Shown here in pieces: positions 42,740 through 60,309 of a stretch of 64,000 nucleotides of DNA. Source of the DNA: Sternotherus odoratus (Eukaryota > Chordata > Testudines > Kinosternidae). The stretch's first letter is position 1. Every line of letters begins with the position of its first letter. The stretch is taken from contig JAVMKO010000195.1 of assembly GCA_032164245.1 (NCBI GenBank), positions 372,001-436,000 on the forward strand, read 5' to 3'. The position numbers and the translations under genes were made by a program. Below the pieces are notes generated by a model. That model did no database searches. It had not been told where the DNA came from and worked only from the letters and a program-made list of their open reading frames with translations.

Positions 42740-45027
42740 GCTCCCAGCCCCCCCAATGTACCCCGACGCACCCAGCCCCCGACGCGCACAGCCCCCAATG
42801 CACCCAGCCCCCCCCACTTCAATATACCCCAATGCACCCAGCCCCCGATGTACTCAGCCCCCGACGCGCCCAGCCCCCAATGCACCCAGCCCCCCCCACT
42901 TCAATATACCCCGACTCACCCAGCCCCCGACTCACCCAGCCCCCAATGCACCCAGCCCCCGATGTACTCACCCCCCCACACTTCAATATACCCCGACACA
43001 CCCAGCCCCCGACACACCCAGCCCCCAACGCACCCAGACCCCGATGTACTCAGCTCCCCCCACTTCAATATACCCCGACGCACCCAGCCCCCGACACACC
43101 CAGCCCCCAACGCATCCAGATCCCCCCATGCACCCAGCCCCCAATGCACCCAGCTTCCCCCATGCACCCAGCCCCCAATGTACTCAGCTCCCCACCACAA
43201 ACCCAGCTCCTCCCCACCTCAATACACTGCCTCCAACACAACCAGCCTCCCCAGTTCACCCAGCCCCCGTCGCACCCAAGCCACCAATGTGCCAAGCTCC
43301 CCACAACGCATCCACCCCCCAATGTACCCAGCCCCAACACACCCAGATCCCTCTGATCCACCCAGTCCCCAACACACCAAGCTGCCCCCACCTCAATACA
43401 CTCCAGACACATGCAGCTGCCTCCGATGTACCCAGCCCCCAACGCACCCAACTCTCCTTATGTACCAACAACCAGTGCATCCAGCTCCCGTCCATACACC
43501 CCACCTCGATGCACCATCCAATGTGGCCGCCTCCCCCGGTGCACCCGCCTCCCACCTCGATACACCATCCAATGCACCCACCTCCCCCCGTGCACCCGCC
43601 CCCACCTCGATGCACCATCCAATGCACCCACCTCCCCCCGTGCACCCGCCCCCACCTCGATGCACCATCCAATGCACCCACCTCCCCCCGTGCACCCGCC
43701 CCCACCTCGATACACCATCCAATGCACCCGCCTCCCCCCGTGCACCCGCCCCCACCTCTATACACCATCCAATGTACCCACCTCCCCCCATGCACCCGCC
43801 CCCACCTCGATACACCATCCAATGCACCCACCTCCCCCCGTGCACCCGCCCCCACCTCGATGCACCATCCAATGCACCCGCCTCCCCCCGTGCACCCACC
43901 CCCACCTCGATACACCATCCAATGCACCCGCCTCCCCCCGTGCACCCGCTTCCCACCTCGATACACCATCCAATGCACCCACCTCCCCCCATGCACCCGC
44001 CCCCACCTCGATACACCATCCAATGCACCCGCCTCCCCCCATGCACCCACTTCCCACCTCGATACACCATCCAATGCACCTGCCTCCCACGTCGATACAC
44101 CATCCAATGCACCCACCTCCCCCCGTACACCCGCTTCCCACCTCGATACAACATCCAATGCGCCCGCCTCCCCCCGTGCCCCCGCCTCCCACCTCGATAC
44201 ACCATCTAATGCACCCGCCTCCCCCCGTGCACCCGCCCCCACCTCTATACACCATCCAATGCACCCACCTCCCCCCGTGCACCCGCCCCCACCTCGATGC
44301 ACCATCCAATGCACCCGCCTCCCCCCGTGCACCCACCCCCACCTCGATACACCATCCAATGCACCCGCCTCCCCCCGTGCACCCGCTTCCCACCTCGATA
44401 CACCATCCAATGCACCCACCTCCCCCCATGCACCCGCCCCCACCTCGATACACCATCCAATGCACCCGCCTCCCCCCATGCACCCACTTCCCACCTCGAT
44501 ACACCATCCAATGCACCTGCCTCCCACGTCGATACACCATCCAATGCACCCACCTCCCCCCGTACACCCGCTTCCCACCTCGATACAACATCCAATGCGC
44601 CCGCCTCCCCCCGTGCCCCCGCCTCCCACCTCGATACACCATCTAATGCACCCGCCTCCCCCCGTGCCCCCACCTCCCACCTCGATACACCATCCAATGC
44701 ACTCACCTCCCACCTCAATACAACATCCAATGCACCCGCCTCCCCCCTGTGCCCCCGCCTCCCACCTCGATACACCATCCAATGCACCCACCTCCCCCCG
44801 TGCACCCTCCCCACCTCAGTACTCCACCCAGTGCACCCGCCCCTCCACCTCAATACTCCACCCAATGCACCCAAATCACTCATGCACCCAACCCCCAATG
44901 CACCCGCCTCCCCCTGTGCACCCGCCCCCACCTCAGTACTCCACCCAATGCACCCAGCTCCCTCTAATCCACCCATCTCCCAACACACCCACCCACCATG
45001 CACCAGTCCCCAATACACACAGCTCCC
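42740..45027. repeat. C-rich minisatellite, block 1
   Basis: The first part has short AATGCACCCAGCCCCC units with CCACTTCAATATACCCC linkers. From about 43500 the unit is about 51 bp: CACCTCGATACACCATCCAA followed by TGCACCCACCTCCCCCCGTG. A stretch of about 437 bp is itself duplicated (about 43773-44209 and 44210-44646). Open frames up to 827 codons are artefacts. Confidence 0.93.
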
Positions 45028-46157
45028 TGTGACACCCTGGCACCCCCATGTTCACCACTCTCATATAACTATAATTAGGACATGTTTTGTACAAAGTCTG
45101 ACTTGCCGGGTATCATTCTGGAAGGCCTCATCTGCTAGGCATTCATCTTTCATTGGACTGGATGTGCTGTCTTTGTGTGTGAAGTGAGGACGTTTGGAAA
45201 TGTGTGTTACCGAAACGTGTCGTGAGACTAAAAACACCCACAAGCAGCCTTTCAGGTACGCCAGTAGAAAGGCCAAATGTCAGTGGCTTATTGAAGACAA
45301 TGCACACGAACACAAGGGTTACCCCCGGAACCGTGTACCATAAACTCCTCTCCGAGATCGCTGTACACCACGGGGACTGTCTGACCCTGGTCCCAGCAAA
45401 AGAGCTTCCAGCAAGTGGGGAGACGAACTAAAAGGCAGAAATGACTGAGTGCCTCTCGCCCTACAACCACACACCTGAAAGTACCAGAGGACAAGACTGA
45501 ACTGGGGGAAGTGCTGACCCAGCCTAAGAGGATGTCTAGGGTGTGTATGGAAACCTGGTGGACTGTTTGTATCAGCCCCCAGGGTGAGAAATGGTGACGT
45601 CATACCCAATCTTTCTCAGAGTTTAGGCTTAGTTTGTAGTTCTGTTTGTTCGCTAGATAATCTCCTTTGATCCGTTTGCTGTCACTTATAATCACGTCAA
45701 ATCTCTGTTCTGTAGTTAATCAATCTACTTTCGATTGTACCTAGAACACTGTGTGTTGATTGACGTGCAAAGGGGATAAATCTCAGCTCATGGACAAGTG
45801 TTGGTGCAAGTCCGCTTTCCTTTGTAGTTCCTGGGTTGCACGGGGTAATCAATTCCTACTGCTTTGACCAGGACAGTCCAGCCCTGGGGTCCTGGCCTGG
45901 GGAACTGGGGGTATCTTGGCTGAAGCCTCTTGGTTGTTGGCTGATGCCATGGATGGCCAAAGCCTGCATGTAACTGCAGCGGGGTGTGTCCCTGCCTGTG
46001 CGAACGCTGGTTGGAGTGTAGGGCCGGGAGCAGTGAAAAGCTTCTCACACCAGCACAGTGCTGATAGGGAGACCAGCCTGGTATGGGGGAACCTGGGAAG
46101 TCAGAGGGCTCCGTAGTACCCCAGTTCCAGGCTACAGCCCAGGGAGGGATCTGTCAC
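45028..46157 (+). mobile_element. Probable solo LTR inside the C-rich array
   Basis: Non-repetitive segment of about 1.13 kb interrupting the array. It begins TGTGACACCCTGGCACCCCC and ends GGGATCTGTCACCCA, giving TGTGAC/GTCAC ends. No internal genes are seen. The target duplication is hidden by the surrounding C-rich units, so the right border is approximate. Confidence 0.7.
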
Positions 46158-47849
46158 CCAGCCCCCAAAACACCCAAACACCCAGACTCCCCACTTCACG
46201 CAGCTCCCCTGATCCACCCAGCCCCAAACACACCCAGATCCCCCAAACACCCAGGCCCCACCTCAATACATCCACCCAACACCCCCCCCCCCCAATGCAC
46301 GGAGCTCCCGCAATCCACCCAGCCCCCACCTCAATACATCAACCAATACACACCCCAATGCACGGAGCTCCCCCGATCCACCCAGCCCCCACCTCAATAC
46401 ATCAACCCAACACACACCCCAATGCACGGAGCTCCCCCAATGCACCCAGTCCCCAATGCACCCAGCCCCCACCTCAATACATCAACCAATACACACCCCA
46501 ATGCACGGAGCTCCCCCGATCCACCCAGTCCCCAATGTACCCAGCCCCCACCTCAATACATCAACCAATACACACCCCAATGCACGGAGCTCCCCCGATC
46601 CAGCCAGCCCCCACCTCAATACATCAACCAATACACACCACAATGCACGGAGCTCCCCCGATCCACCGAGCCCCCAATGCACCCAGCCTCCACCTCAATA
46701 CATCAACCCAACACAAACCCCAATGCACGGAGCTCCTCCGATCCACCGAGCCCCCAATGCACCCAGCCCCCACCTCAATACATCAACCAATACACACCCC
46801 AATGCATGGAGCTCCCCCGATCCAGCCAGGCCCCACCTCAATACATCAACCCAACACACCCCAATGCATGGAGCTCCCCCGATCCACCCAGTCCCCAATG
46901 CACCAAGCTGCTCTCCAATTCACCCAGCCCCCAATGCATCCAGCACCCACCTCAATACATCAACCCAACACAAACCCCAATGCACGGAGCTCCCCCGATC
47001 CACCCAGCCCCCAATGCACCCAGCCCCCACCTCAATACATCAACCAATACACACCCCAATGCACGGAGCTCCCCCGATTCACCGAGCCCCCAATGCACCC
47101 AGCCCCCACCTCAATACATCAGCCAATACACACCCCAATGCATGGAGCTCCCCCGATCCACCGAGCCCCCAATGCACCCAGCCCCCACCTCAATACATCA
47201 ACCAATACACACCCCAATGCATGGAGCTCCCCCGATTCACTGAGCCCCCAATGCACCCAGCCCCCACTTCAATACATCAACCTAGCACACATCCCAATGT
47301 ACAGAGCTCCCCCCATCCACCCAGCCCCCAATGCACCCAGCCCCCACTTCAATACATCAACCTAACACACATCCCAATGCATGGAGCTCCCCTGATCCAC
47401 CAAGCCCCCAATGGACCCAGCCCCCACCTCAATACATCAACCCAACACACATCCCCAATGCACGGAGCTCCCCCGATCCACCCAGTCCCCAATGCACCCA
47501 GCCCCCACTTCAATACATCAACCCAACACACATCCCAATGCATGGAGCTCCCCCAATCCACCCAGTCCCCAATGCACCCAGCCCCCACCTCAATACATCA
47601 ACCGAACACCCCCCCCCCCCAATGCACGGAGCTCACCCCATCCACCCAGCCCCCAATGCACCCAGCCCCCACCTCAATACATCAACCCAACACCCCCCCC
47701 CAATGCATGGAGCTCCCCCGATCCACCGAGCCCCCAATGCACCCAGCCCCCACTTCAATACATCAACCAATACACACCCCAATGCACCTAGCTTCTCTCC
47801 AATGCACCCAGCACCCAATGCACCCAGCCCCCACCTCAATACATCAACC
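46158..47849. repeat. C-rich minisatellite, block 2
   Basis: Units of TCAATACATCAACCAATACA, CACCCCAATGCACGGAGCTC and CCCCGATCCACCCAGCCCCC, roughly 75-105 bp depending on how many short AATGCACCCAGCCCC modules each holds. Confidence 0.92.
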
Positions 47850-48666
47850 TGTAGCGGGGTGCTGCCCGCCGGCCAGGGCTGGGATAGCCCTGGGGAAGGG
47901 GTTTGTGGCTGGGAGCCTGCTTAGCTCCCAGGCTGATTGAGAAGCAGGCTCAGCTGAGTGGCCACGCCCCAAACACTCAGGCCTGCATAAAGCAGAGAGG
48001 CAGAGGGAGATGGGCCTAGCTGTGGGGAGGCAGTGAGCAAGGTACCTGGACTGGGACAGGGTTGGGGCTAGGCACTGGGAGCTCGGGAGCTCTAGCCTGA
48101 GAGCCCCAGACTGCAAGGCCCGATACGGGGTCTGACCCAGGGGTACTAGTCAGTCTCCCTGAGCCATAAACAAGGTACCTGGACTGGGACAGGGCAAGGG
48201 CAAGGCAACTGGGAGCCAGGGGAGCTGCAAAGCTCTAGTGAGAGGGCCCCAGGCTGCTGAGCCTAGCGAAGGCCCATCCCACAGGGTACTGGGGCTGCAA
48301 GGGGGCAGCCCTGGGCTGGGTAGAAGCAGCTGGCCAAACCCTTCTTGCCTGTGATGAGCAGCCTGATACTGCAGTCCGCCTCAGTGCGCGGAGGCAACTG
48401 GTGACTAGCAGAGGCAAAGCCTGAGGCAAGGTAGGGATAGTGGGTGCAGGGTTCCCCAGGGAGGGGAGACCCTAAGACTCGGTGGAGGGGGGGGGGTTCT
48501 GCAAGGGTGCAGCACCCTCAGTTCGTGGGCACTGGGGTCCGGGAGGGACACAGGGTCCGAGCAGGAGCGGACATCGGCCGGCAGAGGGCCCTCCAGATGC
48601 TGAAAGAGCTAATTCCCGAGATGACCAGTGGGAGGCGCTGCCGGGGTGAGTGATCGCTTTGCTACA
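47850..48666 (+). mobile_element. Solo LTR with 5-bp target-site duplication
   Basis: 817-bp segment from TGTAGCGGGGTGCTGCCC to GATCGCTTTGCTACA with perfect TGTAGC/GCTACA ends. Flanks are CAACC on both sides (47845-47849 and 48667-48671), taken from the minisatellite unit it entered. No internal genes. Orientation is uncertain. Confidence 0.88.
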
Positions 48667-49320
48667 CAACCCAACACCCCCCCCCCCCCCAATGCACCTA
48701 GCTCCTACCTCAATACATCAACCTAACACCCCCCCCAATACACAGAGCTCCCCCGATCCACCCAGCCCCCAATGCACAGAGCTCCCCCGATCCACTGAGT
48801 CCCCAATGCACCCAGCACCCACCTCAATACATCAACCCAACACCCCCCCCCCGATGCACGGAGCTCCCCCCATCCACCCAGCCCCCAATGCACCCAGCTC
48901 CCACCTCAGTACATCAACCCAACACCCTCCCCCCCCACTGTATGGAGCTCCCCCCATCCTCCCAGCCCCCAATGCACCCAGCACCCACCTCAATACATCA
49001 ACCCACCCCCCCCCCCACTGTATGGAGCTCCCCCCATCCTCCCAGCCCCCAATGCACAGAGCTCCCCCGATCCACTGAGTCCCCAATGCACCCAGCACCC
49101 ACCTCAATACATCAACCCAACACCCCCCCCCCCGATGCACGGAGCTCCCCCCATCCACCCAGCCCCCAATGCACCCAGCTCCCACCTCAGTACATCAACC
49201 CAACACCCCCCCCCCAATCCACAGAGCTCCCCCGGTCCACCCAGCCCCCAGTGCACCCAGCACCCACCTCAATACATCAACCAATCCACCCAGCCCTCCA
49301 TCGCACCCAGCTCCTCCAAC
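48667..49320. repeat. C-rich minisatellite, block 3
   Basis: Continuation of block 2 after the LTR: TCAATACATCAACCCAACAC units with C runs and CAATGCACAGAGCTCCCCCG modules. It fades into unique sequence near 49320. Confidence 0.92.
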
Positions 49321-51134
49321 CCCAAAGTGCCCTGGCCCCAGGCCCCCCACCCCTCCTCAGCCCCAGCTCTTCCCTCCAGCACAGTCACAGGCAGGGCCCT
49401 GAGGAGCCATGGAGCCTGCTCCTCCAAGTGCCATTCCTCCTCCCCCATGTCAGGGAATTCCCCCCCCCCCCCCCTTGCTGGGATTCCCTGTCCCTGAGGC
49501 CTGGAGCAGCCTCAGGTCACCCCCGGCGGGGGGAGGGGGCAGGGAGCAGAGCAGGTCAGCGGCAGCCCCCCCACGGAAGGGGTGGGAATCCAGTCTGAGA
49601 GCGGGTCACCCTGGTTCAGAGTCCGACATGGGGACACCGCAGCAGCCAGGACTCCGGCTCAGGAGGGGAGGGGGGGGTTGTTCCCTGCTGTGCCCCAGGG
49701 CTCTGTGTGATCAGCCCCTTCACACCCCGGGGTCTCAGTTCCCCCCCGCCCCCGTCCAGCTGTCTCATTCTCTCCAGCACCTGGCCCAGGGAGCTGGGGT
49801 CTCCGCTGCAGCAGCTGGGGTGGGGGCAAACCGTGCACTTCGGAGACCCCCGAGAGGGCCTGCGGTGTGATGCCGGGTGAGTGTGTGCGTGTGTGAGCAA
49901 GAAACAGCTGTGGGGAGCCACCCCACCCATACCCCTGCAGAGCCGGGGGCCACAGGCCTCACTCTGACCCCCCCATCCTCCTTACCCTTCCTCCCCCCCA
50001 CGTGCCGGCCCCCATCCTGTTCCCCTGTGGGCGCTGACATGGCCAAACAGCAAAGGTTGTGTGGGTAACTGGAGCCGGGACAGGCAGCAGCTGCTGCGTG
50101 AGTTACAGGCTCTGCCCGGCCTGGGCGGGGGGGAGCAGAGCTGAGGGCTCAGGCTCTCTGCAGACTCTGGCAGCGTCGCTGCTCTGGTCACTCAGCCGCT
50201 CTCGGGTTTCAGGACAATCAGCAGACTCAGGCTTGACTCTGGATTCAGCTGGGGTGACTTGAGGCCAGAATCTGAGCTCCCATTCACAGCACGGTGCGCT
50301 GCCAGAGCCGGCAGGGCTGCGTGGGGGGCAGGGGATGGGGGGCGGGGGAGGGCTCAGGGGCTTGGAAAATGGGTTCAGAGTTGGAACTCTTCACTAGGCT
50401 GGAAGATTCAACTCCTCTGGGAGGCAGGACTCCTGGGTTCTATCCCCAGAGCTGGGAGGGGAATGGGGTCTGGTCATTGCGGCGGGAGTGGGGCGCAGGA
50501 CTCCTGGGTTCTATCCCTTGCTCTGGAGGGGGCAGGTGCTGAGACAAGACCCCCGCAGCTGTTCCCCCCCAGTCACCGAGGCCATGGACCTGTGGTGGGG
50601 TCAAGCCACCCCATACCTCTTGGAGCAGAAGCCGTAAATTTACTTTCCTGCCAACACCCAATAAATCAGGCTCCATCGCCACCCTCCCCGGGAATATCCC
50701 AGCGGGGCCAGTCACCTCAGGACAGGACAGGGGTGCGGAGGTGGAGCAGGCTGGATTGCAGGGCCTTGGGGGACATGGGGCACTGCGGGCAATGAGGCCG
50801 GGGGTGGGGAGCATGGCCCGGGCCCACGGACTGTCCAAGCCCCAGGGGGCTGCAATGGGCCCCGAGGGAAGAGGACAATTTCCCCGCCCCACAGGGGTTG
50901 ATAAATTAACAACCAGAGCCCAGTCACAGGGACCCCACTGGGCCGACCCAAGACCACAGGCCAGGACCCTCCCCCGCCAGCCCATGCCCCTTCCCACCCC
51001 ACCCCCCCGGCCAGAATCCATCCCCAGCCCGTGCCCCTCCTCCCGGCCATGATCCCCCCAGCCTGTGCCCCCATTCCCTGCCCACCACACGATTCCCGGA
51101 CCCCCCCACCCCGGCCTGAGCCCCAGTTACGCTG
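49321..51134. other. Intergenic sequence with two SINE fragments
   Basis: No gene recognised. Two short MIR-like pieces containing CAGGACTCCTGGGTTCTATC lie near 50425 and 50496, each followed by a GGAGGGG(A/C)-type stretch. Confidence 0.55.
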
Positions 51135-52990
51135 CCATGGGGGGGGGTCACTCTAGACGGGGTGCTGGTCAGTGATTGTGGGTACGGTGGTTGGGTCACT
51201 GGGGGGTGCGGGACAGAGGGGGGGTCACTCTAGATGGGGTGCTGGTCAGTGATTGTGGGTACGGTGGCTGGGTCACTGGGGGGGCAGACGGGGGGGTCAC
51301 TCTAGATGGGGTGCTGGTCAGTGATTGTGGGTACGGTGGCTGGGTCACTGGGGGGGCAGACGGGGGGTCACTCTAGATGGGGTGCTGGTCAGTGATTGGG
51401 GATACCCCTGGCTGGGTCACTGGGGGGGCAGACGGGGGGTCACTCTAGATGGGGTGCTGGTCAGTGATTGTGGGTACGGTGGTTGGGTCACTGGGGGGGC
51501 AGATGGGGGGGTCACTCTAGATGGGGTGCTGGTCAGAGATTGGGGATACCCCTGGTTGGGTCACTGGGGGGTGCGGGACAGAGGGGGGGTCACTCTAGAT
51601 GGGGTGCTGGTCAGTGATTGTGGGTACGGTGGCTGGGTCACTGGGGGGGCAGACGGGGGGTCACTCTAGACGGGGTGCTGGTCAGTGATTGTGGGTACGG
51701 TGGCTGGGTCACTGGGGGGGCAGACGGGGGGTCACTCTAGACGGGGTGCTGGTCAGAGATTGGGGATACCCCTGGTTGGGTCACTGGGGGGTGCGGGACA
51801 GAGGGGGGGTCGCTCTAGATGGGGTGCTGGTCAGTGATTGTGGGTACGGTGGCTGGGTCACTGGGGGGGCAGACGGGGGGTCACTCTAGACGGGGTGCTG
51901 GTCAGTGATTGTGGGTACGGTGGCTGGGTCACTGGGGGGTGTGGGACAGAGGGGGGTCACTCTAGATGGGGTGCTGGTCAGTGATTGTGGGTACGGTGGC
52001 TGGGTCACTGGGGGCTGTGGGGCAGACGGGGGGGTCACTCTAGATGGGGTGCTGGTCAGAGATTGGGGATACCCCTGGCTGGGTCACTGGGGGGTGCGGG
52101 ACAGAGGGGGGGTCACTCTAGATGGGGTGCTGGTCAGTGATTGTGGGTACGGTGGCTGGGTCACTGGGGGGGCAGACGGGGGGGTCATTCTAGATGGGGT
52201 GCTGGTCAGTGATTGGGGATACCCCTGGCTGGGTCACTGGGGGGGGCAGACCGGGGGGGTCACTCTAGATGGGGTGCTGGTCAGAGATTGGGGATACCCC
52301 TGGCTGGGTCACTGGGGGGTGCGGGACAGAGGGGGGGTCACTCTAGATGGGGTGCTGGTCAGTGATTGTGGGTACGGTGGCTGGGTCACTGGGGGGGCAG
52401 ATGGGGGGGTCACTCTAGATGGGGTGCTGGTCAGTGATTGGGGATACCCCTGGCTGGGTCACTGGGGGGGCAGATGGGGGGGTCACTCTAGATGGGGTGC
52501 TGGTCAGTGATTGGGGATACCCCTGGCTGGGTCACTGGGGGGGCAGATGGGGGGGTCACTCTAGATGGGGTGCTGGTCAGTGATTGTGGGTACGGTGGCT
52601 GGGTCACTGGGGGGGCAGATGGGGGGGGTCACTCTAGACGGGGTGCTGGTCAGTGATTGGGGATACCCCTGGCTGGGTCACTGGGGGGGCAGACGGGGGG
52701 GTCACTCTAGACGGGGTGCTGGTCAGTGATTGTGGGTACGGTGGCTGGGTCACTGGGGGGGCAGATGGGGGGGGTCACTCTAGATGGGGTGCTGGTCAGT
52801 GATTGGGGATACCCCTGGCTGGGTCACTGGGGGGGCAGGCGGGGGGGGTCACTCTAGATGGGGTGGTGGTCAGAGATTGGGGATACCCCTGGCTGGGTCA
52901 CTGGGGGGACAGACCAGGGGGGTCACTCTAGATGGGGTGCTGGTCAGTGATTGGGGATACCCCTGGCTGGGTCACTGGGGGGTGCAGGGA
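51135..52990. repeat. Long minisatellite upstream of ATP2A1
   Basis: More than 20 copies of a unit of about 85-90 bp: GTCACTCTAGATGGGGTGCT, GGTCAGTGATTG, then either TGGGTACGGTGGCTGGGTCA or GGGATACCCCTGGCTGGGTC, then a CTGGGGGGGCAGAC-type end. The two middle variants are interspersed. It ends about 350 bases before the ATP2A1 promoter elements. Confidence 0.95.
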
Positions 52991-53339
52991 TAGAGTCGGG
53001 GGGGGGGGGTTGCTCTAGCTCTGTTGCTGACCAGTGTTGGTGGGAGAGCTGGCTGGGGTGCTGGGGGGGGGGGGGCGGCACGGGCCCAGCGGGTGCATCT
53101 GTGGACGGCCGGATAGGAGCTCAGCTGGCTGCGGGCGGGTGGCCGGGAACGGGGGTCGGGACCGGGGAAGGGTGAGGACAAGGAGAGAAGCCCTGAACCG
53201 CATGTCTCCAGGATGGCCAGGGACAGAAATAACCCACAAGGAGCGGGGTGGGGGGTCTTGCAAGGAGCTGGAGAGTTGAGTGACATCTCGGTGTGCGGCC
53301 GCTACAGCCACGTCTCGGCCTCCCTCCCGCTGCCTCAAG

Positions 53340-53500
53340 TCAGCAAAAATACCTCCCTGCACAGAATGCCATATGTGTGCCGGCGCCGGGCGTGAGGTCA
53401 GGGGAGCTGCCCAATGGGAGCCCGGGGACGGGACCCGGGAGTCTGCCCCGTGGGCTCCCTCATAAGGGCCAGCCCCAGTCCCCACTGAGGGTGTCTCTAC
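53340..53500 (+). promoter_or_regulatory. Candidate ATP2A1 promoter
   Basis: Upstream of the ATP2A1 start are an A-rich GCAAAAATACC (53344-53352 region, MEF2-like), an E-box CATATG (53370-53375), a CCAAT box (53411-53415) and a TATA-like CATAAGGG (53461-53468). That arrangement is plausible for a skeletal-muscle gene. Transcription would then start near 53490, leaving a 5' UTR of roughly 190 bases. Confidence 0.5.
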
Positions 53501-53679
53501 CGGGCGGGTGGCGTGGGCTCCCCTGTCGGATACTGGGCGCCGAGGAGGGCCATGGTCTGCTGAGCGGCGAGGGACGTGAGCAGGGAGACACTCGGCGACC
53601 GACTGACCGGCCGGGGCTTGCGAGGGGCAGAGGCAGGCCGAGCCCGGCGGGGACGGGGTGACCACGCTGGTGGGCAGCT

Positions 53680-58610
<4,931 letters not shown>

Positions 58611-58814
58611 AGAGGTCTGGGGGGGTGGTCCCAGAGCGCTGTAGCTCCATGAATGACAGGGGTGTGGGGGTCCCAGTGGGCTGCAGGACGGGCAGGGCAG
58701 TGTTGGGAAGGGAGCTGTCTGCGTATAACATGGGAACTGGGGATTAAATTTTAGTGTGAGATGCTTGTATGCCCTGGGATACCCATGGGGGTAGGGACGT
58801 GGGAGAGGATGGAT

Positions 58815-58960
58815 TCAGGACTCCTGGGTTCTACCCCTGGCTCTGGAAGGGGAGTGGGGTCTAGTGGTTAGAGCAGGGGAGGCTGGGAGTCAGGATTCCT
58901 GGATTCTATTCCTGACCCTGCCACAGGCTCTCTGTGCCTCGGTTTCCCCTTTTGGGGTGG
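58815..58960 (+). mobile_element. tRNA-derived (MIR-like) SINE, with partial duplicate
   Basis: GTCTAGTGGTTAGAGCAGGG is a tRNA-like head; GTCAGGATTCCTGGATTCTA is the B-box region; CTCTGTGCCTCGGTTTCCCC is the conserved tail. A second B-box piece (AGGACTCCTGGGTTCTACCC) lies just upstream at 58816. Confidence 0.75.
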
Positions 58961-59785
58961 GGTGAAGTCTGGATCACTCCTGTGTGCAAAGCACGGGGAT
59001 GTGCCAGGGGACAGGTGTCCCTGGGGGAGGGCCAGGGGTACGGTCCCACCTCGCTCCATCCACGCCCCACGCTGTGTCTCTGGGGCAGGGGAGCTGGGGG
59101 CCGGGGCTCCTCGGGCCAGGCAGGGGAGCTGGCGTTGGGAGTTGTCGTGCATCGTCCTTCACCGTGACCTTCTGTGCGGAGGCCTGGCCCAGGCCCGCCC
59201 GGAATTCAGTCTTGAAGGATTCAGTATCGGCTCCCGAAGAGGCTGCATCTCAAGTGTCGGCAGCTGGGCCGGGGCTGCGGGTGGAAGGAGGGAGGCCCAG
59301 GGCTGCGGCTGGCAGGTGTTAAAGGATGGGAGACCCTGCTAGGGTAGGCCGGGGAGGGGGAGGAGCCCATCCATCAGCCCTCCTCCCACCTCCCCTTGAT
59401 GCTGGTATCTCCTGGGCAGGGGGTGGCGACAGCTGGCCCCCCACCGCTTGCGTGAGTGCAAGAGGCCAGTAAACTGATCTCGATCTCCCTGGGCCTCGGA
59501 TGAAACCTGAGTGGGCCCCACTGGGCCCAGCCTGGGCAAGGCTGCAGCATCCCTGTTGTGTAACTGTGGGGGTAGGGGAGGGGGCTGGTGTCTGTGTGAA
59601 AGTGGGAGACACTGCGGGTGTGGGGTTCTGGCTGAGTGTGTGCACACACCCGTGGCTGTAGAGGTGTCCGAGAGCTGGGTCTGAGGAGAGGTGCATTGTG
59701 CGGCGCGTGTGTGCATGTCTGAAGGTGTGTCTGTGCAGGAGTGCTTTGCTTGGCAGGTGCGGGGTGTGTCTGTGCACCTAGCTGT
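58961..59785. other. ATP2A1 intron 3 sequence without recognised element
   Basis: No exon or transposon recognised. It ends at a run of about 19 Gs at 59789-59807. Confidence 0.5.
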
Positions 59786-59995
59786 GCGGGGGGGGGGGGG
59801 GGGGGGATCTAGCCATTCCCTGAGTCAGAGCAGCAGGAGGTGACACCTCAGGAGTCCTGGGGCAGGAAACCAGCAGCTAACCAAGCTGATTGTGACCAGG
59901 TAGAGGGGACCGGGAGAAATGGGAGCTATTTTGAGATAAGGTAGATTGATGAGTGTGTATGGAGATAGCTATGGGGGTGGGTGTTTGAGGGGAGA

Positions 59996-60125
59996 GACAG
60001 GAAGAGAGAGAGAGAGAGAGGGGTGGGCAGGGGCAGGATGGATGGATAGAGGGGGTGGGTGGGGATGGATAGAGGGGGTGGGTGGGGATGGATAGAGGGG
60101 GTGGATAGATAGATAGATAGATAGA
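59996..60125. repeat. Short tandem repeats including (GATA)n
   Basis: A GA run near 60005, three copies of a GGGGTGGGTGGGGATGGATA-type unit of about 24 bp, then a (GATA) run near 60104-60124. Confidence 0.85.
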
Positions 60126-60309
60126 GGGGATATATGACGAGATCCCTGGGGTGCAAGGTGGCGCGGTGGGGCGGCTGTGTCCCCTGAACTCACTAAGCTG
60201 GGCTGTCTCTCACAATCCCTCACTGGTGACAAGCAGCAAACCCCTCCCAGGGCTGTCTTCACTGAACCGGTCCTCGTCCAGTCAGCCTTCTCCTTACTGA
60301 GATGGGGCG

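Noticed and set aside
42549..45032. 827-codon open frame rich in His, Pro and Thr
   Set aside because: Lies wholly within the C-rich minisatellite and repeats its unit; long frames occur on both strands and there is no domain or splice support.
46058..47940. 435- to 494-codon frames rich in Pro, His and Asn
   Set aside because: Repeat translation of C-rich block 2, running into an LTR at the end.
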